Source: Bhargavaea beijingensis
GTDB lineage: Bacteria; Bacillota; Bacilli; Bacillales_A; Planococcaceae
DNA: 64,000 bases
Direction of reading: 5' to 3'
Assembly: GCF_900101985.1 (NCBI RefSeq)
Contig: NZ_FNAR01000004.1
Location: 62,001-126,000 of the forward strand
The notes beneath the pieces were generated by a model. The model had not been told where the DNA came from, searched no databases, and saw only the letters and a list, made by a program, of their open reading frames with translations. Of the stretch, positions 26,500-33,574 are shown piece after piece (within the stretch, counting starts at the first letter, position 1; every line of letters begins with the position of its first letter). Position numbers and translations under genes: made by a program.

Positions 26500-26733
26500 C
26501 GTCGTTTCATAGCTTCCATCTTCTCATGTACTTCCCGTTCCTCTGGTGTCATCGGCTGTTCTTCCACTAGGCCCACAAAGCGGCAACGGCCAGCATAACA
26601 GCATTAAAGCCTGCTTCGACCTTCTGCTCCTCAAACGGTAGCGGGGACCATCCGACCGTGATGAGGTCTGGTTGATGATTAAAAACAGCAATACAAAAAG
26701 CCGCGCGATGGCGGTGTGTTGTGGATCCATTGT
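26500..26733 (-). pseudogene. Small phage holin (phiLC3/SPP1 type), broken
   Basis: Starts MDPQHTAIARLFVLLFLIINQT behind AGGAGGAAT, then a frameshift near 26664; the next frame reads LITVGWSPLPFEEQKVEAGF and NAVMLAVAALWA, is cut by TAG at 26567-26569 where the family has Trp, and shifts again to MTPEEREVHEKMEAMKRRKG. Joined, this is a typical 80-odd-residue phage holin with two hydrophobic helices and a basic tail. Confidence 0.82.
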
Positions 26734-26737
26734 TATT

Positions 26738-27287
26738 CCTCCTCATTATTCTTTTCGGCTTTTAGTTTCTGAAGCTCGTAATGCTGTGCCTCTCGCTACT
26801 TGAGCAATTCCTTCTTGTCGATTCGATCCATCACGGGATGAGCGCTCAAGGCGGTGGTCCTTACCCGTCGGATCACGGTGCAGTTTTTCGAGCGCATTAA
26901 AAAGGACCGCCGGGGTCGGCAGTCCAATCTGTGCGCAGTTTCAAGGAGGGAGATCACCTCATTTAAGATGAAAAACGAGGATACACCAAGCTACAGCAAT
27001 CCCCTTGAATCTTGTCCTGCAGCCATGACCATGTATTCCACTGCCGCGGCCATTCCGACCTTAACAAAGATGGCGACCTTCTTGACGACTCCGGCTAAGC
27101 CGATTGTGCTGTCCATGTATTTCGTCACCCATGACCGCAACAAGCCGGTGATCAGATCGAGGAGCATAAAAAATACGAGGACCACGATGGCCTCGTTGAC
27201 TACGTCGATCTTGGAAATGATAAAGCTAATAATCATGGCACCGATGCCCTTAATGCCGGTGGTCTCCAATAGGCTTACCTCGGCCAC
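26738..27287 (-). pseudogene. TcdE/phage_holin_4-type holin, interrupted
   Basis: The open first part (27287-26994) has three hydrophobic segments: GAMIISFIISKIDVV, AIVVLVFFMLLDLITGLL, and VAIFVKVGMAAAVEYMVM. A TAG (26991-26993) then interrupts. Read through it, SSFFILNEVISLLETAHRL continues the family C-terminus, and after a one-base loss near 26930 GLPTPAVLFNALEKLH completes it. A charged tail (MDRIDKKELLK, TAG at 26796-26798, REAQHYELQKLKAEK) ends in another frame. The 98-codon open part alone would lack the last helix. Confidence 0.78.
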
Positions 27288-27316
27288 TTCCTTTCTTCAC
27301 GCTCCCCCTTCAACTT

Positions 27317-27589
27317 TTATCTGATTGGCCTCGGACTCAATGGCCTTAATATAATCTCTTTTTTCTCTATATAAACGACTCGATATCTACCTTGGATGTG
27401 GTGAATCATATGATTAGAGACAGACAAGTCGGTAACTGTCGTCTTTTCGTTCTTACAATCATTGAAAAATGACAAAACCTCCTCATTCAATGTCTCGATA
27501 TGGACGCCGTATTTATAATACCTAACTCTCCCCAACGCAAAAGCATTCCAGCTCCCTACAAAGATCTCTTTAAAATCTATGACCGTCAT
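27317..27589 (-). CDS. Small protein of an unnamed paralog family, copy A
   Basis: 90 residues from the ATG at 27589, with GGGAGG eight bases upstream. Shares with copies B and C an N-terminal F-x2-I pattern, a Trp near residue 14, EEVLSFF at 36-42, a Cys at 45, and G-x-Y-x-V-x4-E followed by IILR near the end. No family I recognise; no signal peptide or membrane segment. The last eight residues differ from B and C, and in another frame the same DNA gives KAIESEANQIKVEGGA, which looks like a phage protein C-terminus. This suggests the array was inserted into a phage gene here. Confidence 0.7.
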   Translation of the reverse strand: MTVIDFKEIFVGSWNAFALGRVRYYKYGVHIETLNEEVLSFFNDCKNEKTTVTDLSVSNHMIHHIQGRYRVVYIEKKEIILRPLSPRPIR

Positions 27590-27739
27590 TTTTTCCTCCC
27601 GAAAGTTATTACCAAAATCAACATTCGGGTAAAATCGTGCAAACATGAGGGTATGAGAAACTTAATAATATTTCTGATGGGTGAGAATATTACTGAGTCT
27701 GAATATTTTCGATACACCTCAAGATTTAATTACAACATG

Positions 27740-27765
27740 AAAAAAGCGCCCGCGAGGACGCGCTC
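27740..27765 (-). terminator. Terminator after the 80-residue ORF
   Basis: Minus strand AGCGC-N10-GCGCT stem with extra internal pairs, followed by six T. It separates the 80-residue ORF from copy A. Confidence 0.7.
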
Positions 27766-27788
27766 ACGTTTCCGGTCTATGGGTTTAA

Positions 27789-28031
27789 TTATTCCTGTCT
27801 AGTCACTAACCGTTCAAATGCGATAGCTTCTTCTTCCAGTATCGCAATAATTATTTTTTCAATAGCTGAAAGGTAGGCGGCAGTGTATTCTGTATCACCT
27901 GACTCTGCCTTTTCTATTCCTTCAGGTATAGTCTCGAGCAGAAGTTCAAGTTTTCTCCTAATTCGTTCTCGAGATTCCCCTAGATATGTCGTTTCATTAG
28001 TTTCTGACTTTTTGAGCACATCATCGTTCAT
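27789..28031 (-). CDS. Hypothetical acidic helical protein within the array
   Basis: 80 residues, ATG at 28031, AAGGAG about 12 bases upstream. Strongly acidic and predicted largely helical: RERIRRKLELLLETI, then AAYLSAIEKIIIAILEEEAI. No transmembrane segment of convincing length and no similarity I can name. It lies between copies B and A and has its own terminator, so it behaves as a separate cassette. Could be a partner or chaperone of the paralogs, or unrelated. Confidence 0.6.
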   Translation of the reverse strand: MNDDVLKKSETNETTYLGESRERIRRKLELLLETIPEGIEKAESGDTEYTAAYLSAIEKIIIAILEEEAIAFERLVTRQE

Positions 28032-28121
28032 AACTTTTGTTCTCCTTACGAAACCATTATCGAAACATTATTTTTATTCCTACTTCATTTCGTCGCCTGC
28101 CTTCCTTTCACCTTCATTCAA

Positions 28122-28152
28122 TTTTAATAAGAGCACCCTAGATGGATGCTCT
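28122..28152 (-). terminator. Terminator after copy B
   Basis: Stem AGAGCATCC / GGGTGCTCT (one G-T pair, 28130-28151) followed by TATTAAAATT on the minus strand. Confidence 0.65.
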
Positions 28153-28158
28153 TCTCTA

Positions 28159-28434
28159 CTAAAACAACACTTCATTAAATAACTTCCTTAAAATCATCTT
28201 ATTTTCATCAATATGAGCGACTTCGTAGTTTCCCGCATAGCAGTGTATGCCTTGTCCTACACTTATTAGAGGATTGCTGATTACTTCCTGATTCTCCATA
28301 CAGCGGGAAAGGAATGATTTAACTTCCTCACTCTTAGTAAGCAATTCGAGACTACTTGCAGAAATTCTTAATTTACCATTTACATTACAACCCCAATCGT
28401 TAAATGAAATCCTCCAAAATTCTATATCTGTCAT
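28159..28434 (-). CDS. Small protein of the unnamed paralog family, copy B
   Basis: 91 residues, ATG at 28434 with AAGGGAGGGG upstream. Aligned with copy C it keeps F-x2-I-x-F-x-DW near residues 6-14, LE-x2-T, V-x-SFL-x-RC near 38-45, EVISNP at about 49-55, and LRK near the end. The spacing between conserved positions is nearly gap-free along the whole length, so these are diverged tandem duplicates. Soluble, beta-rich by eye, function unknown. Flanked by its own terminator. Confidence 0.72.
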   Translation of the reverse strand: MTDIEFWRISFNDWGCNVNGKLRISASSLELLTKSEEVKSFLSRCMENQEVISNPLISVGQGIHCYAGNYEVAHIDENKMILRKLFNEVLF

Positions 28435-28524
28435 TGGAGCCCCTCCCTTCCAGCGTCACAATTCGACAAATAAGAAGGCACTCCTTCCCAAAAGTGGTAT
28501 AAATGTTGTTTTGGCTGTTTCTTA

Positions 28525-28785
28525 CTATTTAACCTTGCGCAATACAGTGCCTTGATCGTCCATGTGGATGACCTTAAAGGCACCGGAGTGTACGTAATAA
28601 CTTTCGTCAACCCAGACAACCGGATTCGAAATAACTTCTCCGCTTCTCCTGCAGCGACAGAGGAAGGACAATACGGCCTCGTTATCCGTCCCGATCTCCA
28701 GATAACTGGCATTCTCCTCGATTGTTCCTCGTGCAATTCTTACCCAATCACCGAATGCAATTTTCCGAAAAACTCTTTTTATCAT
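28525..28785 (-). CDS. Small protein of the unnamed paralog family, copy C
   Basis: 86 residues from the ATG at 28785 (MIKRVFRKIAFGDWVR), with GGGGGAT eight bases upstream; the frame continues six codons further without signal. Shares EVISNP, SFL-x-RC and the VIHMDD/LRK end with copy B. First of the array in transcription order. No known domain recognised. Tandem diverged copies of a small soluble protein resemble immunity-protein or anti-defence gene arrays, but there is no toxin gene nearby. Confidence 0.7.
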   Translation of the reverse strand: MIKRVFRKIAFGDWVRIARGTIEENASYLEIGTDNEAVLSFLCRCRRSGEVISNPVVWVDESYYVHSGAFKVIHMDDQGTVLRKVK

Positions 28786-28885
28786 CGGACGATCCCCCTT
28801 CACGTGTCATATTTCGATACCTCAAAGTGGAATCCTTTATACATCTTATTTTATTCAGAGAACTTTTCGAGTTAACCTATCGTTT

Positions 28886-29062
28886 TTAGGTGATTAACTC
28901 TTCAAGAAAGAAAATAGCGCCTGTACGGACATTTAAAATTGCCAGAAAGGCCATCTCCGATTCCACAAGCACTTGTTTCACTTCTGCTTTAAGAACTTCC
29001 GGCACCTCCGCAAACGTCAACTTGCTTAGGATGTTTCTTTGCGCAAGTAACATAGCAATCAT
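28886..29062 (-). CDS. CD1375-like small phage protein
   Basis: 58 residues, ATG at 29062 with GGAGGGAGG five bases upstream. The first half, MIAMLLAQRNILSKLTFAEV then PEVLKAEVKQVL, matches the pattern of tiny phage proteins found between tail fibre and holin genes. The second half is hydrophobic and may be altered. It begins 18 bases after the preceding tail-protein fragment ends, the tight packing usual in phages. Function unknown. Confidence 0.6.
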   Translation of the reverse strand: MIAMLLAQRNILSKLTFAEVPEVLKAEVKQVLVESEMAFLAILNVRTGAIFFLEELIT

Positions 29063-29079
29063 AACCGCCTCCCTCCTCT

Positions 29080-29210
29080 CTACTCATAGATCGAGAAAAT
29101 CATTTCTTCGAGCACACTCAAGAAATCCACACGGTCTTTGACAATGCTTTGTTTTCCTCCTTTAGCTGTTCCTGCTTCTTGCAGTCGTAAAGCGGAACTT
29201 CAGACGTCAC
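29080..29210 (-). pseudogene. C-terminal fragment of a phage tail-associated protein
   Basis: The frame EVPLYDCKKQEQLKEENKAL, then SKTV, shifts near 29128 and continues DFLSVLEEMIFSIYE to a TAG at 29080. A coiled KEEN segment followed by a short helix ending in Tyr-Glu is the usual C-terminus of the small phage ORF before CD1375-like genes. N-terminal part not identified. Confidence 0.45.
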
Positions 29211-29612
29211 TTTTTGGGCGTCGTGAGGGTACAGGGATCCGGTCCAGATAACACATCCGGATCCGGTAGCGGCCGGACAAGACTTTCCAGACGGAATCCT
29301 CTGGCTGGTATAGTGAGGGCTTGCCGACATCCGCCGAAATGCGATTGAGAGGCATATCAAACCGCTCATTGGTCGCTATAAGCTTTCTTCGCTTACCGCA
29401 ACCACTTATAAGTGTGAGTTTCTAAACGTGCTTCTATTGAAGCTTGCGCGACAACTCATCTGGGGACAGGAAGTTCCCTTTAGTGTCATCACGCGAGGTT
29501 CGGATATCACTCCTTCGCCATGTGAACCGAAACGCCATGGAAACCCACCGGATGCTACTTCATCTGCTTGGCCGGGCGCTCATTGGATGGGAGTTACGGG
29601 TCTGTCTCCTCC
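29211..29612. other. Right end of the island, nothing recognised
   Basis: About 400 bp. Short open frames occur on both strands (for example 29444-29626 plus, 60 codons), none with a ribosome site and none resembling a family I know. Several inverted repeats, including a GGATCCGG-type one near 29235-29265. Likely rearranged phage or IS debris between the tail fragment and the ypfD terminator. Confidence 0.4.
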
Positions 29613-29651
29613 AAATAAAAAGGTGATGGCATATGGATCTGCCATCACCTT
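29613..29651 (-). terminator. Terminator of ypfD
   Basis: Ten-bp perfect stem AGGTGATGGC / GCCATCACCT with a 10-base loop and a T-rich tail on the minus strand. Marks the right boundary of the island. Confidence 0.88.
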
Positions 29652-29672
29652 GTGTGTTTCTTAAGATTAAAC

Positions 29673-30848
29673 TCAGTCCTGGAAGCCCTTCAGCTTGTCG
29701 CCGATGACATCGCTGATCGAGAAGCCTTTGGACTCTTCCGGCATCTCGTATTCGTCAGGCTGTGCTTCGCGGCGGTCTTCGCGCGGGAGCGTCTCTTTGA
29801 TGCTGAGGGAGAGACGCTTGTCCAGCTTGTTGACATCTAGCACTTTCACCTGGACGGTCTGGCCTTCCTCGATCACTTCATGAGGCGTGCCGATGTGGTG
29901 GCGGGCCATCTGGGAGATGTGCACCAGTCCTTCCACACCAGGGAACACTTCGACGAATGCGCCGTAGGAAACGATGCGCTTGACGACGCCGTCAAGAACA
30001 GAGCCCTTCGGCGCTTTTTCTTCGATGTCTTCCCATGGGCCAGGGAGCGTTTCCTTGATGGAAAGCGAGATGCGCTCATTGTCGCGGTCGATCGAAAGTA
30101 CTTTGACATTCACTTTATCGCCTTCGGACAGGACATCGCTTACCTGCTCGACATGTCCATGCGCGACTTGGGAGATGTGGACAAGCCCGTCCACGCCGCC
30201 GATGTCGACGAATGCGCCGAACGAAGCGATGCGCTGGACTGTACCTTCAATGACATCGCCTTCTTGGATGTTATTCAGGACTTCACCCTTCTGGGCGTCC
30301 TTCTCTTCTTCAATCACCGCACGGTGAGAGAGGATCAGGCGGTTTTTCTCCTTGTCCATCTCCACAATCTTGAATGTCATTTCGCGGCCTTTGTAGTCGT
30401 CGAACGACTCGACATAGTGGTCCTCAACGAGGGAGGCCGGAACAAATCCGCGGACACCGAGGTCGACAACAAGGCCGCCCTTGACGACGTCCTTCACTTC
30501 GGCAGTGATTGTTTCCTGGCTGTCAAATTTCTCCTTCAGGCTATCCCAAGCAGCTTCTGCATCGACTTTGCGCTTCGACAGGACGAAGTTCTCATTATCG
30601 TTTTCTACTTTGAGGATGATGAGTTCCAGTGTGTCGCCAACCTGGACTGCATCGGATGCCTTTTCTATATGGAGGCTCGACAGTTCGCTGATCGGGATGA
30701 CACCGTCAAACGGTGCACCGGGGATTGTAACCGTCACCGATTTATCTTCGATCTTTTCAACTTTCCCCGTTATGCGATCTCCTGTTTTGAAGTCGCGGAT
30801 TTCTTGTTCTTCCATGTGTTGTTCCATGTTATTCATCTCTTCACTCAT
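29673..30848 (-). CDS. ypfD: S1-domain RNA-binding protein YpfD (RpsA homolog)
   Basis: 391 residues from the ATG at 30848, where AGGAGGA precedes by eight bases (an ATG at 30866 is also possible). Four S1 OB-fold repeats: for example GDRITGKVEKI, VKGGLVVDLGVRGFVPASLV, GTVQRIASFGAFVDIGGVDG and GVVKRIVSYGAFVEVFPGVEG. Shorter than the six-domain proteobacterial S1. Binds mRNA or ribosome; not essential in B. subtilis. Follows plsC-like and cmk. Confidence 0.95.
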   Translation of the reverse strand: MSEEMNNMEQHMEEQEIRDFKTGDRITGKVEKIEDKSVTVTIPGAPFDGVIPISELSSLHIEKASDAVQVGDTLELIILKVENDNENFVLSKRKVDAEAAWDSLKEKFDSQETITAEVKDVVKGGLVVDLGVRGFVPASLVEDHYVESFDDYKGREMTFKIVEMDKEKNRLILSHRAVIEEEKDAQKGEVLNNIQEGDVIEGTVQRIASFGAFVDIGGVDGLVHISQVAHGHVEQVSDVLSEGDKVNVKVLSIDRDNERISLSIKETLPGPWEDIEEKAPKGSVLDGVVKRIVSYGAFVEVFPGVEGLVHISQMARHHIGTPHEVIEEGQTVQVKVLDVNKLDKRLSLSIKETLPREDRREAQPDEYEMPEESKGFSISDVIGDKLKGFQD

Positions 30849-30921
30849 GCCTAAGTCCTCCTCCATAAAGGTTCCTTACCCCATTTTATTAGAAAACGCC
30901 TGTAAAAACAAAATATTAAGC

Positions 30922-31515
30922 TTATTTAGCCGGTTTTTCTTTTTCAATCAGCAGGCGTATTTCTTGCATGATCGCTTCCGTCACTTCTTCCGCACCTGCT
31001 TTCCGCTCCCTGAAAGGCGTGATATCAAGCGGTTTTCCGTATCGGACCTTTACTTTCCGGAACGGCCGGTAAGGCCCGATGATCGCGCAAGGGACGACGA
31101 CTGCATCGCCGCCCTTCAATGCGAAAAAGCCGGCTCCGGACATGCCCTGGCCGAGAGTTCCGTCTTTGCTCCGCGTCCCTTCGGGGAACATCCCGACAAC
31201 CTGTCCGCCCTTCAGCAGGCTGACAGCCGTGCGGATGGCATTCCGGTCGCTGAGCCCGCGCTTGACCGGAAAGACATGAAGATTCGGAAGCAGATTTTTC
31301 AGGATCGGGGCTTCAAAAAGTTCGGCCTTTGCCATGAAATTGATCGGGCGCGGTGCGGTGATTCCGACAACCGGGGGATCCAGTTCAGAAATATGGTTTG
31401 CACAGACGAGGGCGCCTCCTTCCTGCGGAAAGTGTTCGGTCCCCTTCACATCCAGCCGGTATAGCGGTTTGAGAACCCCGTAGACGACCGACTTTGCGAA
31501 ATGGTAGAAGTCCAT
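30922..31515 (-). CDS. 1-acyl-sn-glycerol-3-phosphate acyltransferase (PlsC family)
   Basis: 197 residues. Catalytic NHISELDPP (NHx4D box) near residue 36, acceptor-binding FPEGTRS near 112, and PVKRG in between. Makes phosphatidic acid or a related lipid at the membrane. Start codon overlaps the cmk stop (TGATG), so it is coupled to cmk. Located between cmk and ypfD. Whether this is the main PlsC is not decidable here. Confidence 0.92.
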   Translation of the reverse strand: MDFYHFAKSVVYGVLKPLYRLDVKGTEHFPQEGGALVCANHISELDPPVVGITAPRPINFMAKAELFEAPILKNLLPNLHVFPVKRGLSDRNAIRTAVSLLKGGQVVGMFPEGTRSKDGTLGQGMSGAGFFALKGGDAVVVPCAIIGPYRPFRKVKVRYGKPLDITPFRERKAGAEEVTEAIMQEIRLLIEKEKPAK

Positions 31516-32189
31516 CAGTCCACCTTCTCCCTGACAAGATCCATGATCGCTTCAGCCGCTTCGCTGATGGACAGAGATGTCGTATCCAGAAGGGCGGCAT
31601 CTTCTGCCTTTGTAAGCGGGGAGATCTCGCGCTCGCTGTCTTTCTTGTCACGGAGTGCGATTTCCTGTGCAAGCTGGTCAATGGAGGATTCAAATCCCCG
31701 CCTCAGATTTTCAGCATGGCGCCGGCGTGCGCGCTCTTCGACACTTGCCGTCATAAAGACCTTGAGCTCGGCATCAGGCAAAACCGCCGTCCCGATATCA
31801 CGGCCATCCATGACGACGCCGCCCTCTTCCGCCATTCTGCGCTGGGCATCCACCATATAGGCACGTACGCCCGCATGCGCGGAAACGGCGGAAACGCCGT
31901 TTGTCACGGCGTCCGTGCGAATTTCGTCCGTCACGTCCTGGCCGTCCAGCCACACGGTTTGTCCTTTGTCTCCGGCCTTCAGTTCAATTTCAGTCCCCGG
32001 CAGGAGAGCCTCGACATCAGCGGCCTTGTCCAAATCTATGCCCGCTCCGATCGCTTTATACGTCAGCGCACGGTACATGGCGCCCGTATCAATATATGTA
32101 TAGCCTAATTTCTCGGCAACTAACTTCGCAATTGTACTTTTTCCGGCCGCGGCGGGTCCGTCGATTGCAATGCGGATTTCTTTCGTCAT
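31515..32189 (-). CDS. cmk: Cytidylate kinase Cmk
   Basis: Phosphorylates CMP and dCMP. 224 residues from ATG 32189 (MTKEIRIAIDGPAAAGKST), P-loop GPAAAGKST; GRDIGTAVLPDA and SVEERARRRH are the NMP-binding and lid regions. GGAG lies 11 bases upstream; a TTG nine bases earlier is the alternative. In B. subtilis ypfA (a PilZ c-di-GMP protein) lies between ypeB and cmk; there is no room for it here. Confidence 0.96.
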   Translation of the reverse strand: MTKEIRIAIDGPAAAGKSTIAKLVAEKLGYTYIDTGAMYRALTYKAIGAGIDLDKAADVEALLPGTEIELKAGDKGQTVWLDGQDVTDEIRTDAVTNGVSAVSAHAGVRAYMVDAQRRMAEEGGVVMDGRDIGTAVLPDAELKVFMTASVEERARRRHAENLRRGFESSIDQLAQEIALRDKKDSEREISPLTKAEDAALLDTTSLSISEAAEAIMDLVREKVD

Positions 32190-32234
32190 ATCGTTCAACT
32201 CTCCTCAAGTCAATTCGACCTCATTGTACCATAT

Positions 32235-32269
32235 CAAAAAACGAAAAGCCCCCGCTGGCAGGGACTTTT
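32235..32269 (-). terminator. Terminator of sleB-ypeB
   Basis: Minus strand AAAAGTCCC-N8-GGGGCTTTT stem followed by CGTTTTTT, directly after the ypeB stop. Confidence 0.78.
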
Positions 32270-32276
32270 CAATGGT

Positions 32277-33566
32277 TCATCGCAGAATTTCGCTCTTCAG
32301 CACTTCCCCGGTCTCAGTGTCGACCATGAGCCTGTAGGTGTCTGTCCTGCCCCCAGTTTTCTTGGTGACGACAAGAAGATGGCAGAGCCGCTGGACGAGC
32401 TCTTCGTTGGCGGTATAACCGAGCTCCTCGGAATGGACCTCCGTACCATCCGCAAAAAATTCTTCAGGATCAAACGGATTGATCGGCTGTGCCTTGATCT
32501 TCTCTTTCTGGATGTATTCCATCGTGTTGACACCGAGCACTTCTCCGTCGTCCTTCGCAAGTTTCACTTGTACGCCATCAGCAAACACCTTGCCGCCTGT
32601 GTCCGGATCGACCCTCACAAAACTCAGATGCCAGTAATGGCTGTTCTCCCTGGATTCTTCGAAGACAAGGTCATCATATCCCGCCTGTCGGAGAAATTTC
32701 TCCGCACGTCCGCGGATATCCGCCTCAGGCAGTACATCCTCTCCAACTGGCCGCTCCACAAGCAAGGACAGCAAATGTCCGCCGCGTTCGGTAAAATCGG
32801 CGTACCCGATCCTTGCCCCGTCCTGGAAACGGATGTGATAAAACGGGTACGGCGCATCCGGTTCGCTCTGGCTTACGTGCACAGTGGCACCGTCATAATC
32901 CGGGAACAGTTCCTTGAACCGGCTAAGCGCGCCATCACGTCCGATTGGCTCATCATTCAGATTCTTGAGGTCTTTTTTCTTCTGCTCATCATGCTCGCTT
33001 GCGGTCAGCGGAAAGTCGCTCTCTGAATAGGTTTTAACTGCCTGTCCGAGGTCTGCCCAGCGTTTGTCCGGCTTTTCGCTTTCCAGCTGTGCAAACCAGC
33101 TGTTGGGACCGGTGCCGCCGGCGAACATCCCCCGGGTCACGGATGACCATTCAGTAGAGAATTCATCCAAGTTCGCTGCGGCATTGCCAAGAGCCTTTCC
33201 CCACTTTTCCTGGGGAATTGCCCCTGTCGAAGCCAGATCCGCGTAGTCACCGAGACGGGTGAGGTAATTCATCCACTCTGATGAGAACTCACGGTCAAGC
33301 GGCAACGAAGAGAGGTTGTTTCGGATTTCCGAAGACAGCCTCCAGATGTTGTTGAGCGGTTCTTCTGCCGCGGACTGATCCTGATAAAGCAGGACCTTTC
33401 TGACTTCCTGTTCCAGTTCATTCATCTGTTCGGTCGCCTCGGTCAGCTTATTGGTATACTGGCCGTTCAGAAGTAGAGTCAGTCTCTCGTTTTTCGCCGA
33501 TGCCGACCAGGAAAAGATGGCCAGCGCGGCAACCGTATATGCCAGTATAAATATCAGTTTTTTCAT
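32277..33566 (-). CDS. ypeB: Germination protein YpeB
   Basis: Partner required to keep the cortex-lytic enzyme SleB stable in spores. 429 residues from the ATG at 33566, with GAGGG six bases upstream; N-terminal anchor MKKLIFILAYTVAALAIFSW, a helical middle, and C-terminal PepSY-type repeats (for example EDVLPEADIRGRAEKFLRQ and YTANEELVQRLCHLLVVTKK). Nine bases after sleB, the usual sleB-ypeB pair. Length close to the 450 of B. subtilis. Confidence 0.95.
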   Translation of the reverse strand: MKKLIFILAYTVAALAIFSWSASAKNERLTLLLNGQYTNKLTEATEQMNELEQEVRKVLLYQDQSAAEEPLNNIWRLSSEIRNNLSSLPLDREFSSEWMNYLTRLGDYADLASTGAIPQEKWGKALGNAAANLDEFSTEWSSVTRGMFAGGTGPNSWFAQLESEKPDKRWADLGQAVKTYSESDFPLTASEHDEQKKKDLKNLNDEPIGRDGALSRFKELFPDYDGATVHVSQSEPDAPYPFYHIRFQDGARIGYADFTERGGHLLSLLVERPVGEDVLPEADIRGRAEKFLRQAGYDDLVFEESRENSHYWHLSFVRVDPDTGGKVFADGVQVKLAKDDGEVLGVNTMEYIQKEKIKAQPINPFDPEEFFADGTEVHSEELGYTANEELVQRLCHLLVVTKKTGGRTDTYRLMVDTETGEVLKSEILR

Positions 33567-33574
33567 GGGATCCC

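Larger units (their letters stand above)
25885..29410 (-). mobile_element. Decayed prophage remnant: tail end and lysis module with an inserted gene array
   Basis: Read on the minus strand the segment has the order of the right end of a Bacillales siphophage: C-terminus of a tail-associated protein, a CD1375-like small ORF, small ORFs, a TcdE-type holin, a second small holin and an N-acetylmuramoyl-L-alanine amidase. The tail fragment, both holins and the amidase are broken by frameshifts or stops, whereas four small ORFs between them are open. No integrase, terminase, capsid or replication gene is present. Ends are approximate. Confidence 0.75.

Noticed and set aside
26500-27287. Amber (TAG) recoding in the phage genes, because all three in-frame stops in the holins are TAG.
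   Set aside because: The same genes also contain several frameshifts, which recoding cannot repair, and each TAG is one transition from the expected CAG or TGG. Ordinary decay explains it.
27317-28785. Calling copies A-C immunity proteins of a contact-dependent toxin system.
   Set aside because: No toxin, secretion signal or named immunity-domain motif is visible; only the array layout suggests it.
29444-29626. A 60-codon plus-strand frame at the right end of the island.
   Set aside because: No ribosome site, no recognisable domain and the only plus-strand candidate in a minus-strand phage remnant. Left as unassigned sequence.
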